A DNA stretch of 64,000 nt, taken from assembly GCF_002115745.1 (NCBI RefSeq), contig NZ_JFKB01000002.1, forward strand, positions 62,001-126,000. Reading direction: 5' to 3'. A program made the position numbers and the translations under genes. This document shows positions 35,136 to 44,745 of the stretch, one piece after another. This DNA comes from Thalassospira alkalitolerans (GTDB lineage Bacteria; Pseudomonadota; Alphaproteobacteria; Rhodospirillales; Thalassospiraceae). Within the stretch, counting starts at the first letter, position 1. Each line of letters begins with the position of its first letter. The notes beneath the pieces are model-generated. The model worked only from the letters and a program-made list of their open reading frames with translations. It was not told where the DNA came from and did not search any database.

Positions 35136-37445
35136 GTGTTTGTTGCATCTGGATCATTTTCGTTATCGGCCTTTCGTGTGCTCGCTATCGCACTGATCGG
35201 ATGGTGTTTGGCAACGGTTGATGGTTCTGCTGGCACGCTTGATGATTATGTATCGTCGATGGACGCGGCGGCAATTCTTCCCGGCGCGGATCGTGTCAGT
35301 GATGAACCTTCCGAAAATCATATCGTTGCGGTATATGGCGGCGATAATCAGCTTGGATATATTTTCCTAAATAGCGATTGGGCCAATTCTGTTGGCTATT
35401 CCGGAAAGCCGATCGACATTCTGATTGGCATTTCAATGCAGGGCGTGATCACCGGTGGCAAGCTGGTGGCCCACAAAGAACCAATCGTTCTGGTCGGCAT
35501 TCCGGAACGCAAGATTACAGATTACATCGCGGGCTATACTGGTTTTAACATTGCCGAATATGCCCAAAGCGACGAACTCGATGCCCTTCCCGACGATATT
35601 GTAAGCGGAGCGACCGTCACCATCATGGTGATTGACGATTCAATTCGTCGTTCTGCCATCAAGGTTGCCCGCACATTGGGGCTGGGCGGATTGGCAAGTA
35701 CTGGTGCGGTCGACAACAAATTTGCGATCGACATGTCGCAGGATGCGTCAAAAAGCTGGGATGAGTTGCTTGGCGATGGTTCGGTCAGGCGTCTGCTTTT
35801 ATCAAAACCCCAGGTCGCAGAAGCCTTTGCTGAAATTGGCGGCGGGAAGAAAGGCAAAGGTCCGCAGGCGGGCGCTGACGATACGCCGTTTATTGATCTA
35901 TATACCGCAATCGTTTCCATTCCGACCATCGGCCATAGCCTGTTGGGCGACGCGGAATATGGCAACCTTCAGAAGGTTCTGAAACCGGGGCAGCAGGCCT
36001 TGCTGGTTGCGGCGAACGGGGAATACTCCTTTAAAGGGTCGGGCTATGTCCGGGGCGGGGTATTTGACCGTATTCAGGTTATTCAAGGCGATAACAGCGT
36101 CCGGTTCCGCGATAAACATCACAAACGTCTTGGTGATATTGCTGCCGAAGGTGCCCCGAAATTCAAGGAAGTCGCCCTTTTTGTCATTCCCGAAGGTCTG
36201 CCTTTTGATCCGGCGGCATCGTGGCATTTACAATTGCTTGTCCAGCGTCAGATGGGGGCTCTTGAAAGGGAATTTACGACATTTGGCATCGATTATACTC
36301 CGCCGGCAACATATCTACGCAAGATTGCCATAAGCACAACGGATGGCGGGGCGGGAAATGTTTCCGCCGAGCGCAATCAGGTCAGTACTCAGAAATCCGG
36401 TGCAGATACACAAAACCGTGATGAATTGTGGAAACGAATTTGGAAAAGCCGGACGGTAGATATCGCCGTTTTGTCCTGCGCCATCTTGCTGCTGACCGGA
36501 TTGTTCTTTTTCCAGGATTGGTTTGTGCGTCGTCGCAAATTGACAGAGCGGATACGTACGGGTTTCCTGATCTTTACCGTGGTTTGGATCGGGTATTATG
36601 CAAATGCCCAGCTGTCGGTCGTGAACGTTCTGACGGTCGCCAATTCCTTTGGTTCAGGCTTTGACTGGTCCTATTTCCTGATGGATCCGCTGATCTTTAT
36701 GCTGTGGTTCGCGGTTGCCGCGTCGCTGATTTTCTGGGGGCGTGGTGCGTATTGTGGCTGGTTGTGCCCGTTTGGTGCCTTGCAGGAACTTCTAAATAAA
36801 CTGGCCAAGAAGCTTCGTGTGCCCCAGATCGCGGTACCCTTTGGCCTGCATCAGCGCCTTTGGCCGATTAAATACATCGTGTTCTTGGTTTTGTTTGGCG
36901 TGTCATTCCATGCCTTTGATCAGGCGGAACATCTTGCAGAAATAGAACCGTTTAAAACCGCGATCATCCTGTCGTTCATGCGCGATTGGCCGTTTGTTCT
37001 GTTTGCTGTTTTGTTGTTGGTCGCCGGTTTGTTCGTCGAACGGTTCTATTGTCGCTATCTGTGCCCGCTTGGTGCGGCATTGGCTATTCCCAGTCGGATA
37101 CGGGTCAATGACTGGCTTAAACGATATCGCGAATGCGGATCACCGTGTCATCGCTGTGCAAAGGAATGCATGGTTCAGGCCATCCATCCCGACGGTCATA
37201 TCGATCCGAATGAATGCCTGTACTGCCTGCATTGCCAGGAATTGTATTACGACGATCAAAATTGTCCGGTTGTGATCCAGAAATTGGCCCGGTTCGAGCG
37301 TCGCATGGCGTTGCAGTCGGGCACTCCGAAACCGCAAACCCAATCCAAAACCAAACCATCGTCTGCCAGCTGTGGCCCCGATGGATGTAGCGCGAACTGT
37401 TCCCAGCCGAAATCGTCGGATGGAAACCCCAGCGCGTCTAACTAG
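35136..37445 (+). CDS. nosR: NosR, membrane flavo-iron-sulfur protein needed for N2O reductase
   Basis: The 769-residue protein has an N-terminal signal-like segment, a periplasmic FMN-binding domain (flavin-attachment motif VSGATVTIM near residue 153) and several membrane spans from about 435 to 660. The polyferredoxin motifs are CGWLCPFGALQEL and CRYLCPLGAALAIPSR, then a cytoplasmic two-cluster segment with CGSPCHRCAKEC and CLYCLHCQ. NosR is thought to pass electrons toward NosZ and to support nos expression. The start is GTG 35136, preceded by GGGGAA. Length and domain order are normal. It opens nosRZDFYLX. Confidence 0.93.
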   Translation: MFVASGSFSLSAFRVLAIALIGWCLATVDGSAGTLDDYVSSMDAAAILPGADRVSDEPSENHIVAVYGGDNQLGYIFLNSDWANSVGYSGKPIDILIGISMQGVITGGKLVAHKEPIVLVGIPERKITDYIAGYTGFNIAEYAQSDELDALPDDIVSGATVTIMVIDDSIRRSAIKVARTLGLGGLASTGAVDNKFAIDMSQDASKSWDELLGDGSVRRLLLSKPQVAEAFAEIGGGKKGKGPQAGADDTPFIDLYTAIVSIPTIGHSLLGDAEYGNLQKVLKPGQQALLVAANGEYSFKGSGYVRGGVFDRIQVIQGDNSVRFRDKHHKRLGDIAAEGAPKFKEVALFVIPEGLPFDPAASWHLQLLVQRQMGALEREFTTFGIDYTPPATYLRKIAISTTDGGAGNVSAERNQVSTQKSGADTQNRDELWKRIWKSRTVDIAVLSCAILLLTGLFFFQDWFVRRRKLTERIRTGFLIFTVVWIGYYANAQLSVVNVLTVANSFGSGFDWSYFLMDPLIFMLWFAVAASLIFWGRGAYCGWLCPFGALQELLNKLAKKLRVPQIAVPFGLHQRLWPIKYIVFLVLFGVSFHAFDQAEHLAEIEPFKTAIILSFMRDWPFVLFAVLLLVAGLFVERFYCRYLCPLGAALAIPSRIRVNDWLKRYRECGSPCHRCAKECMVQAIHPDGHIDPNECLYCLHCQELYYDDQNCPVVIQKLARFERRMALQSGTPKPQTQSKTKPSSASCGPDGCSANCSQPKSSDGNPSASN

Positions 37446-37469
37446 CTGTGACATATCAGGAGTTCCATT

Positions 37470-39383
37470 ATGTCCAATGAAACAGAGAACTACAAAATCA
37501 GTCGTCGTGGCCTGCTTGGCGGAACGGCCAAAATGGCCGGTTTGGCAGGTATTGCCGGTGCAACCGGTGCGGCGGGGATTGCTGCCGGTTCGATGCTGAC
37601 ACCAACTGCGGCAAAGGCAGCAGGGGCAGTTGAAGTTCTGCCGGGTGATCTTGATGAATACTATGGTTTCTGGAGCAGCGGACAGGCTGGCGAAGTCCGT
37701 ATTATGGGGATCCCGTCAATGCGTGAATTGATGCGCATTCCGGTTTTCAACCGTTGCAGTGCAACCGGTTGGGGCCTGACGAATGAAAGCCGTAAAATCC
37801 TGACTGAGGGGTTGCTGCCTGAAACCAAAGAATTCCTTGCTGATAAAGGCGGTGTTTGGGTGAACGGTGACCTGCATCATCCGCATATGTCATTTACGGA
37901 CGGAACCTATGATGGTCGTTATCTGTTCATGAATGACAAGGCGAATACCCGTGTTGCGCGTATTCGTTGCGATGTGATGAAATGCGACAAGATCATTGAA
38001 ATCCCGAATGCTTCGGATATTCATGGTTTGCGTCCCCAGAAATTCCCGCGTACCGGCTATGTGTTTGCCAATGGCGAACACCGCGTGCCAGTCCCAAATG
38101 ATGGTTCCATTCTTGACGAGCCGGAAAAATATCACGCGATTTTCACCGCGATTGATGGTGACACGATGGAAGTTGCCTGGCAGGTGATGGTTGATGGCAA
38201 CCTTGATAACTGTGATGCCGATTATCAGGGGAAATATGCGATTTCGACCTGCTATAACTCTGAAAATGGCGTAACTCTTGCCGAAATGACGTCAAACGAG
38301 CAGGATTGGGCGGTCATTTTCTCGATCGAGCGGATTGAAGAAGCCGTTAAAAATGGCAACTACAAAGAAATTAACGGGGTTAAGGTTGTTGACGGTCGCA
38401 AAGGATCGCCACTAACCCGTTATGTGCCTGTTTCCAACAGCCCGCATGGTTGTAACACCGCACCAGATGGCAAGCACATTGTCATTAACGGCAAATTGTC
38501 GCCGACTGTCACGGTTCTTGATGTTCGCCGGTTCGAGGATTGTTTCGAAGACAAGATTGAACCGCGTGGTGTGGTCGTTGCAGAACCGGAAGTTGGTCTT
38601 GGTCCGCTACACACTGCATTCGATGGTGATGGCAATGCCTATACCACGCTGTTCCTTGATAGCCAGATGTGTAAATGGAACATCGATAAAGCCGTTCGCA
38701 AGTTTAATGGCGAAGATGTCGATCCGATTCTGGCAAAGGTTGATGTGCATTATCAACCAGGTCACAACCATTCTTCCATGGGTGAAACCAAGGATGCGGA
38801 TGGTAAATGGCTGGTTTCGCTGAACAAGTTCTCGAAAGACCGGTTCCTTAATGTTGGTCCGCTTAAACCGGAAAATGATCAGCTGATCGATATTTCGAGT
38901 GATGATCCAAAGGTTGTCCATGATGGTCCGACATTTGCCGAACCACATGACTGTATCATCGTGAACCGTGCGTTGGTCAATCCGGTCAATCTGTGGGATC
39001 GCAATGATCCGATGTTTGCCGAAGCGCGCGAGTGGGCCGAAAAGGATGGTGTTGTTCTTGAAGATGATTCAATCATCATTCGCGATGGCAACAAGGTGCG
39101 CGTCTATATGTATTCTAACGCACCGATGTTCAGTATGGACAAATTCGAAGTCAATCAGGGTGACGAGGTTACCGTCTTTGTCACCAATATTGATGACGTC
39201 GATGATCTGACCCATGGCTTTACCATTGCGAATTATGGTGTGGCGATGGAAGTCGCCCCGCAGGCAACCGCATCTGTAACCTTTAAGGCCGACCGGCCTG
39301 GCGTGCATTGGTATTATTGCCAGTGGTTCTGCCATGCCCTGCATATGGAAATGCGCGGTCGTATGCTGGTTAAACCAGCGTAA
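37470..39383 (+). CDS. nosZ: Nitrous-oxide reductase NosZ (clade I, Tat-exported)
   Basis: The 637-residue protein begins with a twin-arginine signal ([18 protein letters not shown]), the mark of clade I enzymes. A seven-bladed propeller with His ligands of the CuZ centre follows (for example [34 protein letters not shown]). The C-terminal cupredoxin domain holds the CuA site (HGFTIANYG, then [12 protein letters not shown]). It reduces N2O to N2 in the periplasm. A ribosome site AGGAG lies before the ATG; the gene is 24 bp after nosR. All visible copper ligands are in place. Confidence 0.96.
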   Translation: MSNETENYKISRRGLLGGTAKMAGLAGIAGATGAAGIAAGSMLTPTAAKAAGAVEVLPGDLDEYYGFWSSGQAGEVRIMGIPSMRELMRIPVFNRCSATGWGLTNESRKILTEGLLPETKEFLADKGGVWVNGDLHHPHMSFTDGTYDGRYLFMNDKANTRVARIRCDVMKCDKIIEIPNASDIHGLRPQKFPRTGYVFANGEHRVPVPNDGSILDEPEKYHAIFTAIDGDTMEVAWQVMVDGNLDNCDADYQGKYAISTCYNSENGVTLAEMTSNEQDWAVIFSIERIEEAVKNGNYKEINGVKVVDGRKGSPLTRYVPVSNSPHGCNTAPDGKHIVINGKLSPTVTVLDVRRFEDCFEDKIEPRGVVVAEPEVGLGPLHTAFDGDGNAYTTLFLDSQMCKWNIDKAVRKFNGEDVDPILAKVDVHYQPGHNHSSMGETKDADGKWLVSLNKFSKDRFLNVGPLKPENDQLIDISSDDPKVVHDGPTFAEPHDCIIVNRALVNPVNLWDRNDPMFAEAREWAEKDGVVLEDDSIIIRDGNKVRVYMYSNAPMFSMDKFEVNQGDEVTVFVTNIDDVDDLTHGFTIANYGVAMEVAPQATASVTFKADRPGVHWYYCQWFCHALHMEMRGRMLVKPA

Positions 39384-39393
39384 GGAAACAGCC

Positions 39394-40692
39394 ATGTTAC
39401 CGGTCATCCGTCCAGTGATTGCAATCCGAACCGTGTTAATCGCATTTGCGGTTTGGGGCGCAGCACAATCGTCGTCGCAGGCATCTGATATCGTCGTTGT
39501 TCCATCAATGACGCGATTGCAACAGATTATCGATACGGCGATGGATGGGGACCGGGTTTTGCTCGGCCCGGGGGATTATTCCGGGCCGATCATTTTACGG
39601 CGCTCGATCACGCTGCAAGGTGACGAAGGTGTTCGGATTGTCGGAACCGGAACCGGCAATGTGATCACAATTGACGGGCCAAATGTTGCACTTCGTCAAG
39701 TGACTGTGACCGGATCGGGGCTGGATCTTTCAACGCAGGATTCAGGTGTTTTTGTGACCCCCGAAGGCGATGGTGCGGTCATTGAAAATAGTAATATCGA
39801 CAACAATTTGATCGGTATTTACCTATCGGGACCGGAAAATGCGGTGGTGCGCGGCAATACCATTGTTGGTCGGCAGGACTTGCGCGTTAATGAACGCGGC
39901 AATGGCGTTCAACTGTGGAATACGCCCGGGTCGGTTGTTGTTGATAATAATGTATCGCATGGTCGCGATGGCATTTTTGTCACGACCAGTAAATACAACA
40001 AATTCATTGGCAATACATTTCGTGATGTCCGGTTTGCGGTGCATTACATGTACACAAATGACAGCGAAATCCGCAATAACCGGTCCTTTGACAATACTGT
40101 CGGATACGCCTTGATGTTTTCCGATCGCTTGCAGGTAACCGATAATCTGTCGCGTGGGGATCGTGATCATGGCATTCTTTTGAATTATGCCAACAAGTCG
40201 GAATTTCATGGGAATCGTGTCGATCACGGTGGGCAGAAATGCGTCTTTATCTATAATTCAAACAAGAATGATTTTCGTGACAATTGGTTTGAAGGTTGCG
40301 GGATCGGTGTTCAATTTACCGCCGGGTCAGAACGCAATGCCATTGTTGGTAATGCCTTTATTGGAAACCGGACACAGGTCAAATATGTCGGGACACGCTG
40401 GCTGGAATGGTCAGAAAACGGTCGTGGCAATTACTGGAGCGATAACGCCGCATTCGATCTTGATGGTGATGGCCTTGGTGACCGTGCCTATCGGCCAAAT
40501 GATATGCTTGATCAGGTTGTCTGGGCGCATCCGCCTGCGAAGCTTTTGCTTAATGCACCTGCAATACAGATTTTGAAATGGGCGCAATCACGGTTCCCGG
40601 CCCTGCATCCGGGGGGCGTGATTGATAGCAGGCCCTTAATGGCACCACCGGTTCTTGCCCGGTTTGAAGGAGACGGCAATCATGCCGAATAA
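39394..40692 (+). CDS. nosD: NosD, periplasmic copper-maturation protein
   Basis: The start was set at ATG 39394, with TAAGGA upstream, which gives a signal peptide (VIRPVIAIRTVLIAFAVWGA) with cleavage near SQASD. The 432-residue protein has the repeated parallel beta-helix strands of the NosD/CASH family (DGAVIENSNIDNNLIGIYL, NAVVRGNTIVG, SEFHGNRVDHGG). With the NosFY ABC transporter it supplies the sulfide/copper parts of the CuZ centre of NosZ. Its 3' end overlaps the nosF start. Confidence 0.92.
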   Translation: MLPVIRPVIAIRTVLIAFAVWGAAQSSSQASDIVVVPSMTRLQQIIDTAMDGDRVLLGPGDYSGPIILRRSITLQGDEGVRIVGTGTGNVITIDGPNVALRQVTVTGSGLDLSTQDSGVFVTPEGDGAVIENSNIDNNLIGIYLSGPENAVVRGNTIVGRQDLRVNERGNGVQLWNTPGSVVVDNNVSHGRDGIFVTTSKYNKFIGNTFRDVRFAVHYMYTNDSEIRNNRSFDNTVGYALMFSDRLQVTDNLSRGDRDHGILLNYANKSEFHGNRVDHGGQKCVFIYNSNKNDFRDNWFEGCGIGVQFTAGSERNAIVGNAFIGNRTQVKYVGTRWLEWSENGRGNYWSDNAAFDLDGDGLGDRAYRPNDMLDQVVWAHPPAKLLLNAPAIQILKWAQSRFPALHPGGVIDSRPLMAPPVLARFEGDGNHAE

Positions 40693-41608
40693 TCCCGCAA
40701 TCTTACTCCAAGGCGTGACAAAGACCTATGACGGACAAAATGCCGTCGACGATTTGTCGCTGGATGTGCTGGCGGGCGAAAGTGTCGCACTGCTTGGCCA
40801 TAATGGGGCCGGCAAAACCACATTGATCAAACTGATTCTTGGGCTTGTTCGGCCCGATAAGGGCAATATTCGTATTCTGGGACGTGAACCGTCAAGTCCG
40901 GGTGACGATAAAACCCGATGCCAGTTGGGATATCTTCCGGAAAATATTGCGTTTTACAATGGCATGAGCGGGGCTGAAACCTTGGCATTCTTTGCCCGGT
41001 TAAAGCGTCATCCGTTATCCGACTGTGCCCGGATACTTGCGCGTGTTGGCCTTTCGGATGCTGCGCATAAACGGGTTAGTCATTATTCCAAAGGCATGCG
41101 CCAACGTCTTGGTCTTGCACAGGCATTATTGGGAAACCCGCGCGTTTTGATGCTCGATGAACCAACCACTGGCCTTGATCCGGAATTGCGCACAGCCTTT
41201 TATGACATCGTGCGAGAATTGGAAGAAGACGGTGTGACGATTATCCTGTCATCCCATGCGTTGACGGAACTTGAAGCCCATACCCGCAAAATTGTGATCA
41301 TGCGCAAAGGGTGTCTGATCGCGTCGGGAACTATTGATGATTTGCGTCGTCGGGCGAATCTGCCGGTCCATATTCGTTTGATCACCCGGCCCGGTATGGG
41401 CGCGGCCTGTGCCGAAAAAATCCCCGAAGGGGTCACATGCGAACGGATCAACGATCATGGCCTTGACCTGACCTTGCCATCCGAACGCAAGATCGATGTT
41501 TTACGCCACCTTTCGACGACCGTGCCGGAACTTGACGATGTCGATATCAAACTGCCGTCGCTAAACGACCTTTACATGCATTTCCAGAAAGAAGGTGTGG
41601 CGCCATGA
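40682..41608 (+). CDS. nosF: NosF, ABC ATPase for NosZ maturation
   Basis: The start was set at ATG 40682, preceded by AAGGAG and overlapping the nosD end. The 308-residue protein has Walker A GHNGAGKTTL, signature HYSKGMRQRLGLAQALL, Walker B VLMLDEPTTGLD and the switch His in ILSSHAL. It powers the NosY permease; the complex with NosD is required for CuZ assembly. It overlaps nosY by 4 bp. Confidence 0.93.
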   Translation: MPNNPAILLQGVTKTYDGQNAVDDLSLDVLAGESVALLGHNGAGKTTLIKLILGLVRPDKGNIRILGREPSSPGDDKTRCQLGYLPENIAFYNGMSGAETLAFFARLKRHPLSDCARILARVGLSDAAHKRVSHYSKGMRQRLGLAQALLGNPRVLMLDEPTTGLDPELRTAFYDIVRELEEDGVTIILSSHALTELEAHTRKIVIMRKGCLIASGTIDDLRRRANLPVHIRLITRPGMGAACAEKIPEGVTCERINDHGLDLTLPSERKIDVLRHLSTTVPELDDVDIKLPSLNDLYMHFQKEGVAP

Positions 41609-42429
41609 GGGAACTTGCCATCATTGCCATCAAGGAATTTCGCGACGGTATCCGTAATCGTTGGTTTTTGGGGGCAGCGGGTGCCCTGATTTTGTTTTCG
41701 CTGAGCCTGACATTTTTGGGCAGCGCCCCGGCGGGAACGGTGGGTGTTGATCCTTTGGCCGTGACGATTGTCAGTTTGGCCAGTCTTTCGGTGTTTCTGC
41801 TGCCGCTTATGGCGTTGCTTTTGTCATATGATGCCTTGGTCGGCGAGGTGGAGCGCGGAACGATGCTTTTGCTTCTGACTTATCCCTTGTCACGGGCCGA
41901 TATTATTCTGGGCAAGTTTGTCGGTCAAACATTGGGGCTGGGGCTTGCAACGGTGTTTGGTTTTGGTTCGGCGGCACTGGTCTTGGTGTTTGGCGGGGTT
42001 GAAAGTGATAACTGGATGGCATTTGTCATGCTGGTTGGCAGTTCGATCTTGCTGGGCGCAGTTTTTGTTGCGCTGGGACTGGCGATCAGTGCCATGCCAC
42101 GTCAACGAAGTGCCGCCGCCGCGCTGGCGTTTGGTGTCTGGCTTTGTCTGGTGATTGTTTATGACATGGCGCTTTTAGGCGCGCTGGTTGCTGATGGTGG
42201 CGAGGGTATTAGTACCTCGGTCTTTAATACGCTTTTACTGGTCAATCCGGCCGATGCATTTCGAATGATCAATCTATCCGGGTTTGAAGATGTCCGTGCC
42301 GCCGCAGGGCTTGTCGTCTCTGACCTTGAAGGTGTGGCCGATGGATTTGCACCATTGGTGTCACTTGGTTTGTGGGTGACGGTGCCGCTGATCTTTGCAG
42401 TGATGCTGTTTCGGAGGAAGCAGATATGA
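41605..42429 (+). CDS. nosY: NosY, ABC permease for NosZ maturation
   Basis: The 274-residue protein has an N-terminal coupling segment (AIIAIKEFRDGIRNRWFL) and about six membrane spans (for example near 18-38, 55-77, 108-132, 140-165 and 240-265), with the conserved VGEVERGTMLLLLTYPLSRA loop of ABC-2-type permeases. It pairs with NosF. It overlaps both flanking genes by 4 bp. Confidence 0.92.
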   Translation: MRELAIIAIKEFRDGIRNRWFLGAAGALILFSLSLTFLGSAPAGTVGVDPLAVTIVSLASLSVFLLPLMALLLSYDALVGEVERGTMLLLLTYPLSRADIILGKFVGQTLGLGLATVFGFGSAALVLVFGGVESDNWMAFVMLVGSSILLGAVFVALGLAISAMPRQRSAAAALAFGVWLCLVIVYDMALLGALVADGGEGISTSVFNTLLLVNPADAFRMINLSGFEDVRAAAGLVVSDLEGVADGFAPLVSLGLWVTVPLIFAVMLFRRKQI

Positions 42430-42941
42430 AACCAATTATCCCGTTTGTGATTTTGGGGACACTTCTTTTGGCAGGATGTCAGGATAAGGAAACGGTTGCA
42501 TTGCCTGGCCCGCAGGATTTGACGCGGGATGTGTCGGGCTATTTCTGTGGCATGATTGTCGCCGACCATCCGGGGCCCAAGGCGCAGCTTCATCGAAAGT
42601 CGGGCGGCGAAATTTTGTGGTTCCCATCAGTACGTGATGCGATTGCCTTTACCCTGATGCCCGGCGAAGCCCGCGATGTGGCCGTGATCTATGTAAATGA
42701 TATGACCGGGTACAGTGATTGGCAATCACCGCCGATGAAATGGATCACTGCTGACTCCGCCCAATTTGTGATCGGCAGTGATATGACAAGTGGCATGGGA
42801 ATTGGTGAAGCCGTTCCGTTTGGCAGCAAAGACGCAGCACTCGGTTTTGTGAATGCACACGGCGGGCGCGTTGTTGCCTATAAAGATATTCCGGAAGAAT
42901 ACGTTTTTGATTTTGGTACCGATGATGGGGGGCGTTCATGA
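42426..42941 (+). CDS. nosL: NosL, copper-chaperone lipoprotein
   Basis: The start was set at ATG 42426, overlapping the nosY stop. The 171-residue protein has a lipoprotein signal (PFVILGTLLLAGCQ, lipid-modified Cys18) and the NosL domain with CGMIVADHPGPKAQ, whose Cys-Gly-Met and downstream Met residues bind Cu(I), and PMKWITADSAQFVIGSDM. It delivers copper to apo-NosZ with the NosDFY complex. Confidence 0.93.
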   Translation: MKPIIPFVILGTLLLAGCQDKETVALPGPQDLTRDVSGYFCGMIVADHPGPKAQLHRKSGGEILWFPSVRDAIAFTLMPGEARDVAVIYVNDMTGYSDWQSPPMKWITADSAQFVIGSDMTSGMGIGEAVPFGSKDAALGFVNAHGGRVVAYKDIPEEYVFDFGTDDGGRS

Positions 42942-43927
42942 CCGGTTTAAACCGCCGTCGTTTTATTACCCTGTTTGCCAGTGCGGCATCGATGGCCATT
43001 GCGGCCCCACAGGTTCTTGCCGCCACGCCTAAAATTCACCGATGGCAGGGAACTGCCCTTGGTGCCGAGGCCGCGATCTATCTGGATGGGGTTTCGCAAG
43101 CCCGGGCTGATTATCTGATTTCGGTGGCACTTTCTGAAATCGAAAGGTTGGAAAAGATGTTCAGTCTTTACCGACCGGATTCCACAATTTCCCGATTGAA
43201 CTTTTCAGGCTCGGTTGAAAATCCGGAACAGGAATTTGTCGAGCTGATGTCCAAAGCCATCATGTTCGCCCGGCATACCAACGGTGCCTTTGATCCGACG
43301 GTTCAGCCACTTTGGCAGCGTCTTGCGCAGATATCGCAACAGGGCGCCATGGGCGATGAACCGTATGTTCGCGCTGAAATTGGCCGATTGTTGCCAATCA
43401 TCGGATATGGGGCAATTGATTGTGCGCCGGTCCGGGTTTCATTTTCGCGACCTGATATGCAGGTGACCCTTAACGGGATTGCGCAAGGGTATATCACCGA
43501 TAGGGTTTCTGCGATCCTGCGTCGAAACGGTATGGAAAATGTTTTGGTCGATCTGGGTGAAAAATATGCGCTTGGTCCCCAGGCGGATGGCGCGGGATGG
43601 CCGGTACGTATTGAAAGTGCGGGCTCAAGTGCCAGTTCGAAAGTGTTGCTTGGATCTGGGGCCTTGGCAACGTCGGCCGGTTCCGGGTTCCCGTTCAATG
43701 AAGCCGGACAGCACAATCATTTGATCGATCCTCGAACCGGATTGTCACCTGTTTTGTGGGAACGTGTCAGCGTTTTCGCAGATACCGCCACAGAGGCAGA
43801 CGCGCTTTCAACGGCATTTTCAATGATGCCTGAAAATGAAATACGTCAAACCATGCACAGTATATCGGTGCACAAAGTTATCGTTCGACCACATGGCACC
43901 ACGACCGATAAGCTTATTGAAGCCTGA
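42938..43927 (+). CDS. nosX: NosX, FAD:protein FMN transferase family (ApbE-like)
   Basis: The 329-residue protein has a twin-arginine signal (LNRRRFITLFASAASMAIAA) and an ApbE-type domain: RLEKMFSLYRPDSTISRLN-like segment, GAFDPTVQPLW, LNGIAQGYITDRV, VDLGEKYALG and a C-terminal TATEADALSTAFSMM metal-binding region. NosX flavinylates NosR in the periplasm. It is the last gene of the nos operon; the box of the candidate small RNA begins 36 bp later. Confidence 0.92.
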   Translation: MTGLNRRRFITLFASAASMAIAAPQVLAATPKIHRWQGTALGAEAAIYLDGVSQARADYLISVALSEIERLEKMFSLYRPDSTISRLNFSGSVENPEQEFVELMSKAIMFARHTNGAFDPTVQPLWQRLAQISQQGAMGDEPYVRAEIGRLLPIIGYGAIDCAPVRVSFSRPDMQVTLNGIAQGYITDRVSAILRRNGMENVLVDLGEKYALGPQADGAGWPVRIESAGSSASSKVLLGSGALATSAGSGFPFNEAGQHNHLIDPRTGLSPVLWERVSVFADTATEADALSTAFSMMPENEIRQTMHSISVHKVIVRPHGTTTDKLIEA

Positions 43928-43963
43928 AACGGGGTTTACGAAAAGCACGACAAAGGGGATTGA

Positions 43964-43977
43964 TTGACGACCGTCAA
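43964..43977 (+). promoter_or_regulatory. Crp/FNR-type box and class-II promoter of the candidate small RNA
   Basis: TTGACGACCGTCAA is a perfect TTGAC-N4-GTCAA palindrome centred at 43970.5. A TATACT hexamer lies at 43999-44004, and the start point it predicts (about 44011-44012) is at +41 from the box centre, the class-II activation geometry of FNR-family proteins. No protein gene follows on the plus strand; 36 bp upstream nosX ends. Confidence 0.7.
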
Positions 43978-44011
43978 GGTGTGGCCGGGCATCGCGTTTA
44001 TACTGCTTTGC

Positions 44012-44094
44012 ATCGTCTATACATTGATCAATCTACTCCCCTGCATCAATGTATCGAAGGGCCACAGTTCATCAGTCTGTGGCCCTTCTTTTTT
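44012..44094 (+). ncRNA. Candidate anaerobic/NO-induced small RNA between nosX and napC
   Basis: The predicted transcript of about 83 nt has two hairpins. The first has 10-bp arms (ATACATTGAT at 44019-44028, ATCAATGTAT at 44045-44054) and a 16-nt loop containing CUACUCCCCUGC, which is anti-Shine-Dalgarno-like. The second is a 12-bp terminator stem followed by six U. The only ATG (44049) would give 20 residues, runs through the terminator and has no ribosome site. A dedicated FNR-type promoter plus terminator makes a trans-acting regulator plausible, like E. coli FnrS in logic but not in sequence. It could also be a nos 3'-UTR product. Confidence 0.6.
44056..44094 (+). terminator. Rho-independent terminator (candidate sRNA / nos operon)
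   Basis: A perfect 12-bp stem (GAAGGGCCACAG at 44056-44067, CTGTGGCCCTTC at 44077-44088) with a 9-nt loop is followed by TTTTTT at 44089-44094. It is oriented for plus-strand transcripts, ending the small RNA and any read-through from nosX. A second, T-less hairpin (CTGCACC/GGTGCAG, 44102-44120) lies before the napC end. Confidence 0.88.
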
Positions 44095-44143
44095 GCAAGT
44101 TCTGCACCTGAGTGGTGCAGTTAGATGATGTTGCGCAATCGGG

Positions 44144-44740
44144 TTACTGCCATTCGGGCACGCCCGACATGTCTGGCAGGTGATGCGCAATCCCCTTGTG
44201 ACAGTCGATACATGTCTTTTCCCCGGTAAACAGGAACTTTTCATGTGCTTCGGCGGCACGCGGGCTTTGGCGGGTGATATCCATCGATTCAGCCGAATGA
44301 CAGTTGCGGCATTCCAATGAATTGTTGGATTTCAAACGTGCCCATTCGTGTTGGGCAAGTTCAAGTCGCATATCAAGAAACTTTTCGCGTGTATCAATTG
44401 TACCGAAAAGCTTGCCCCAGACCTCTTTTGAGGCCTGCATTTTGCGGGCGATCTTATCGGTCCATTTATGCGGAACATGACAATCCGGGCAGGTGGCACG
44501 CACGCCCGACCTGTTTGAATAGTGAATTGTTGATTTCAATTCGGCGTAAACATTTTCACGCATTTCATGGCATGAAATACAGAATTCCTCGGTATTGCTT
44601 GCTTCCAGGGCGGTGTTGAAACCGCCCCAGAAAATGATCCCGGCGACAAAGCCGCCCAGTGTCAGGAAAGCAAGACTGAAATGCACACTCGGTGAATTCA
44701 GTGTTTTCCAATAACGTTTCAGAAGATCGAGCATCGGCAA
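44144..44740 (-). CDS. napC: NapC, membrane-anchored tetraheme cytochrome c
   Basis: The 198-residue NapC/NirT protein has one N-terminal membrane anchor (about 20-42) and four CXXCH heme sites (CISCH, CPDCH, CRNCH, CIDCH). It oxidises quinol and passes electrons to NapB and NapA in the periplasm. It is the last gene of napEFDABC, 5 bp from napB. Heme count and length are normal. Confidence 0.95.
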   Translation of the reverse strand: MPMLDLLKRYWKTLNSPSVHFSLAFLTLGGFVAGIIFWGGFNTALEASNTEEFCISCHEMRENVYAELKSTIHYSNRSGVRATCPDCHVPHKWTDKIARKMQASKEVWGKLFGTIDTREKFLDMRLELAQHEWARLKSNNSLECRNCHSAESMDITRQSPRAAEAHEKFLFTGEKTCIDCHKGIAHHLPDMSGVPEWQ

Positions 44741-44745
44741 TCTCC

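Noticed and set aside
44049-44111. 20-codon ORF inside the candidate sRNA
   Set aside because: It has no ribosome site, reads through the terminator stem and its sequence has no protein-like character.
44102-44120. Second hairpin (CTGCACC/GGTGCAG) as nap operon terminator
   Set aside because: No T-run follows on the minus strand and the stem is only 7 bp; at most it protects the napC 3' end.
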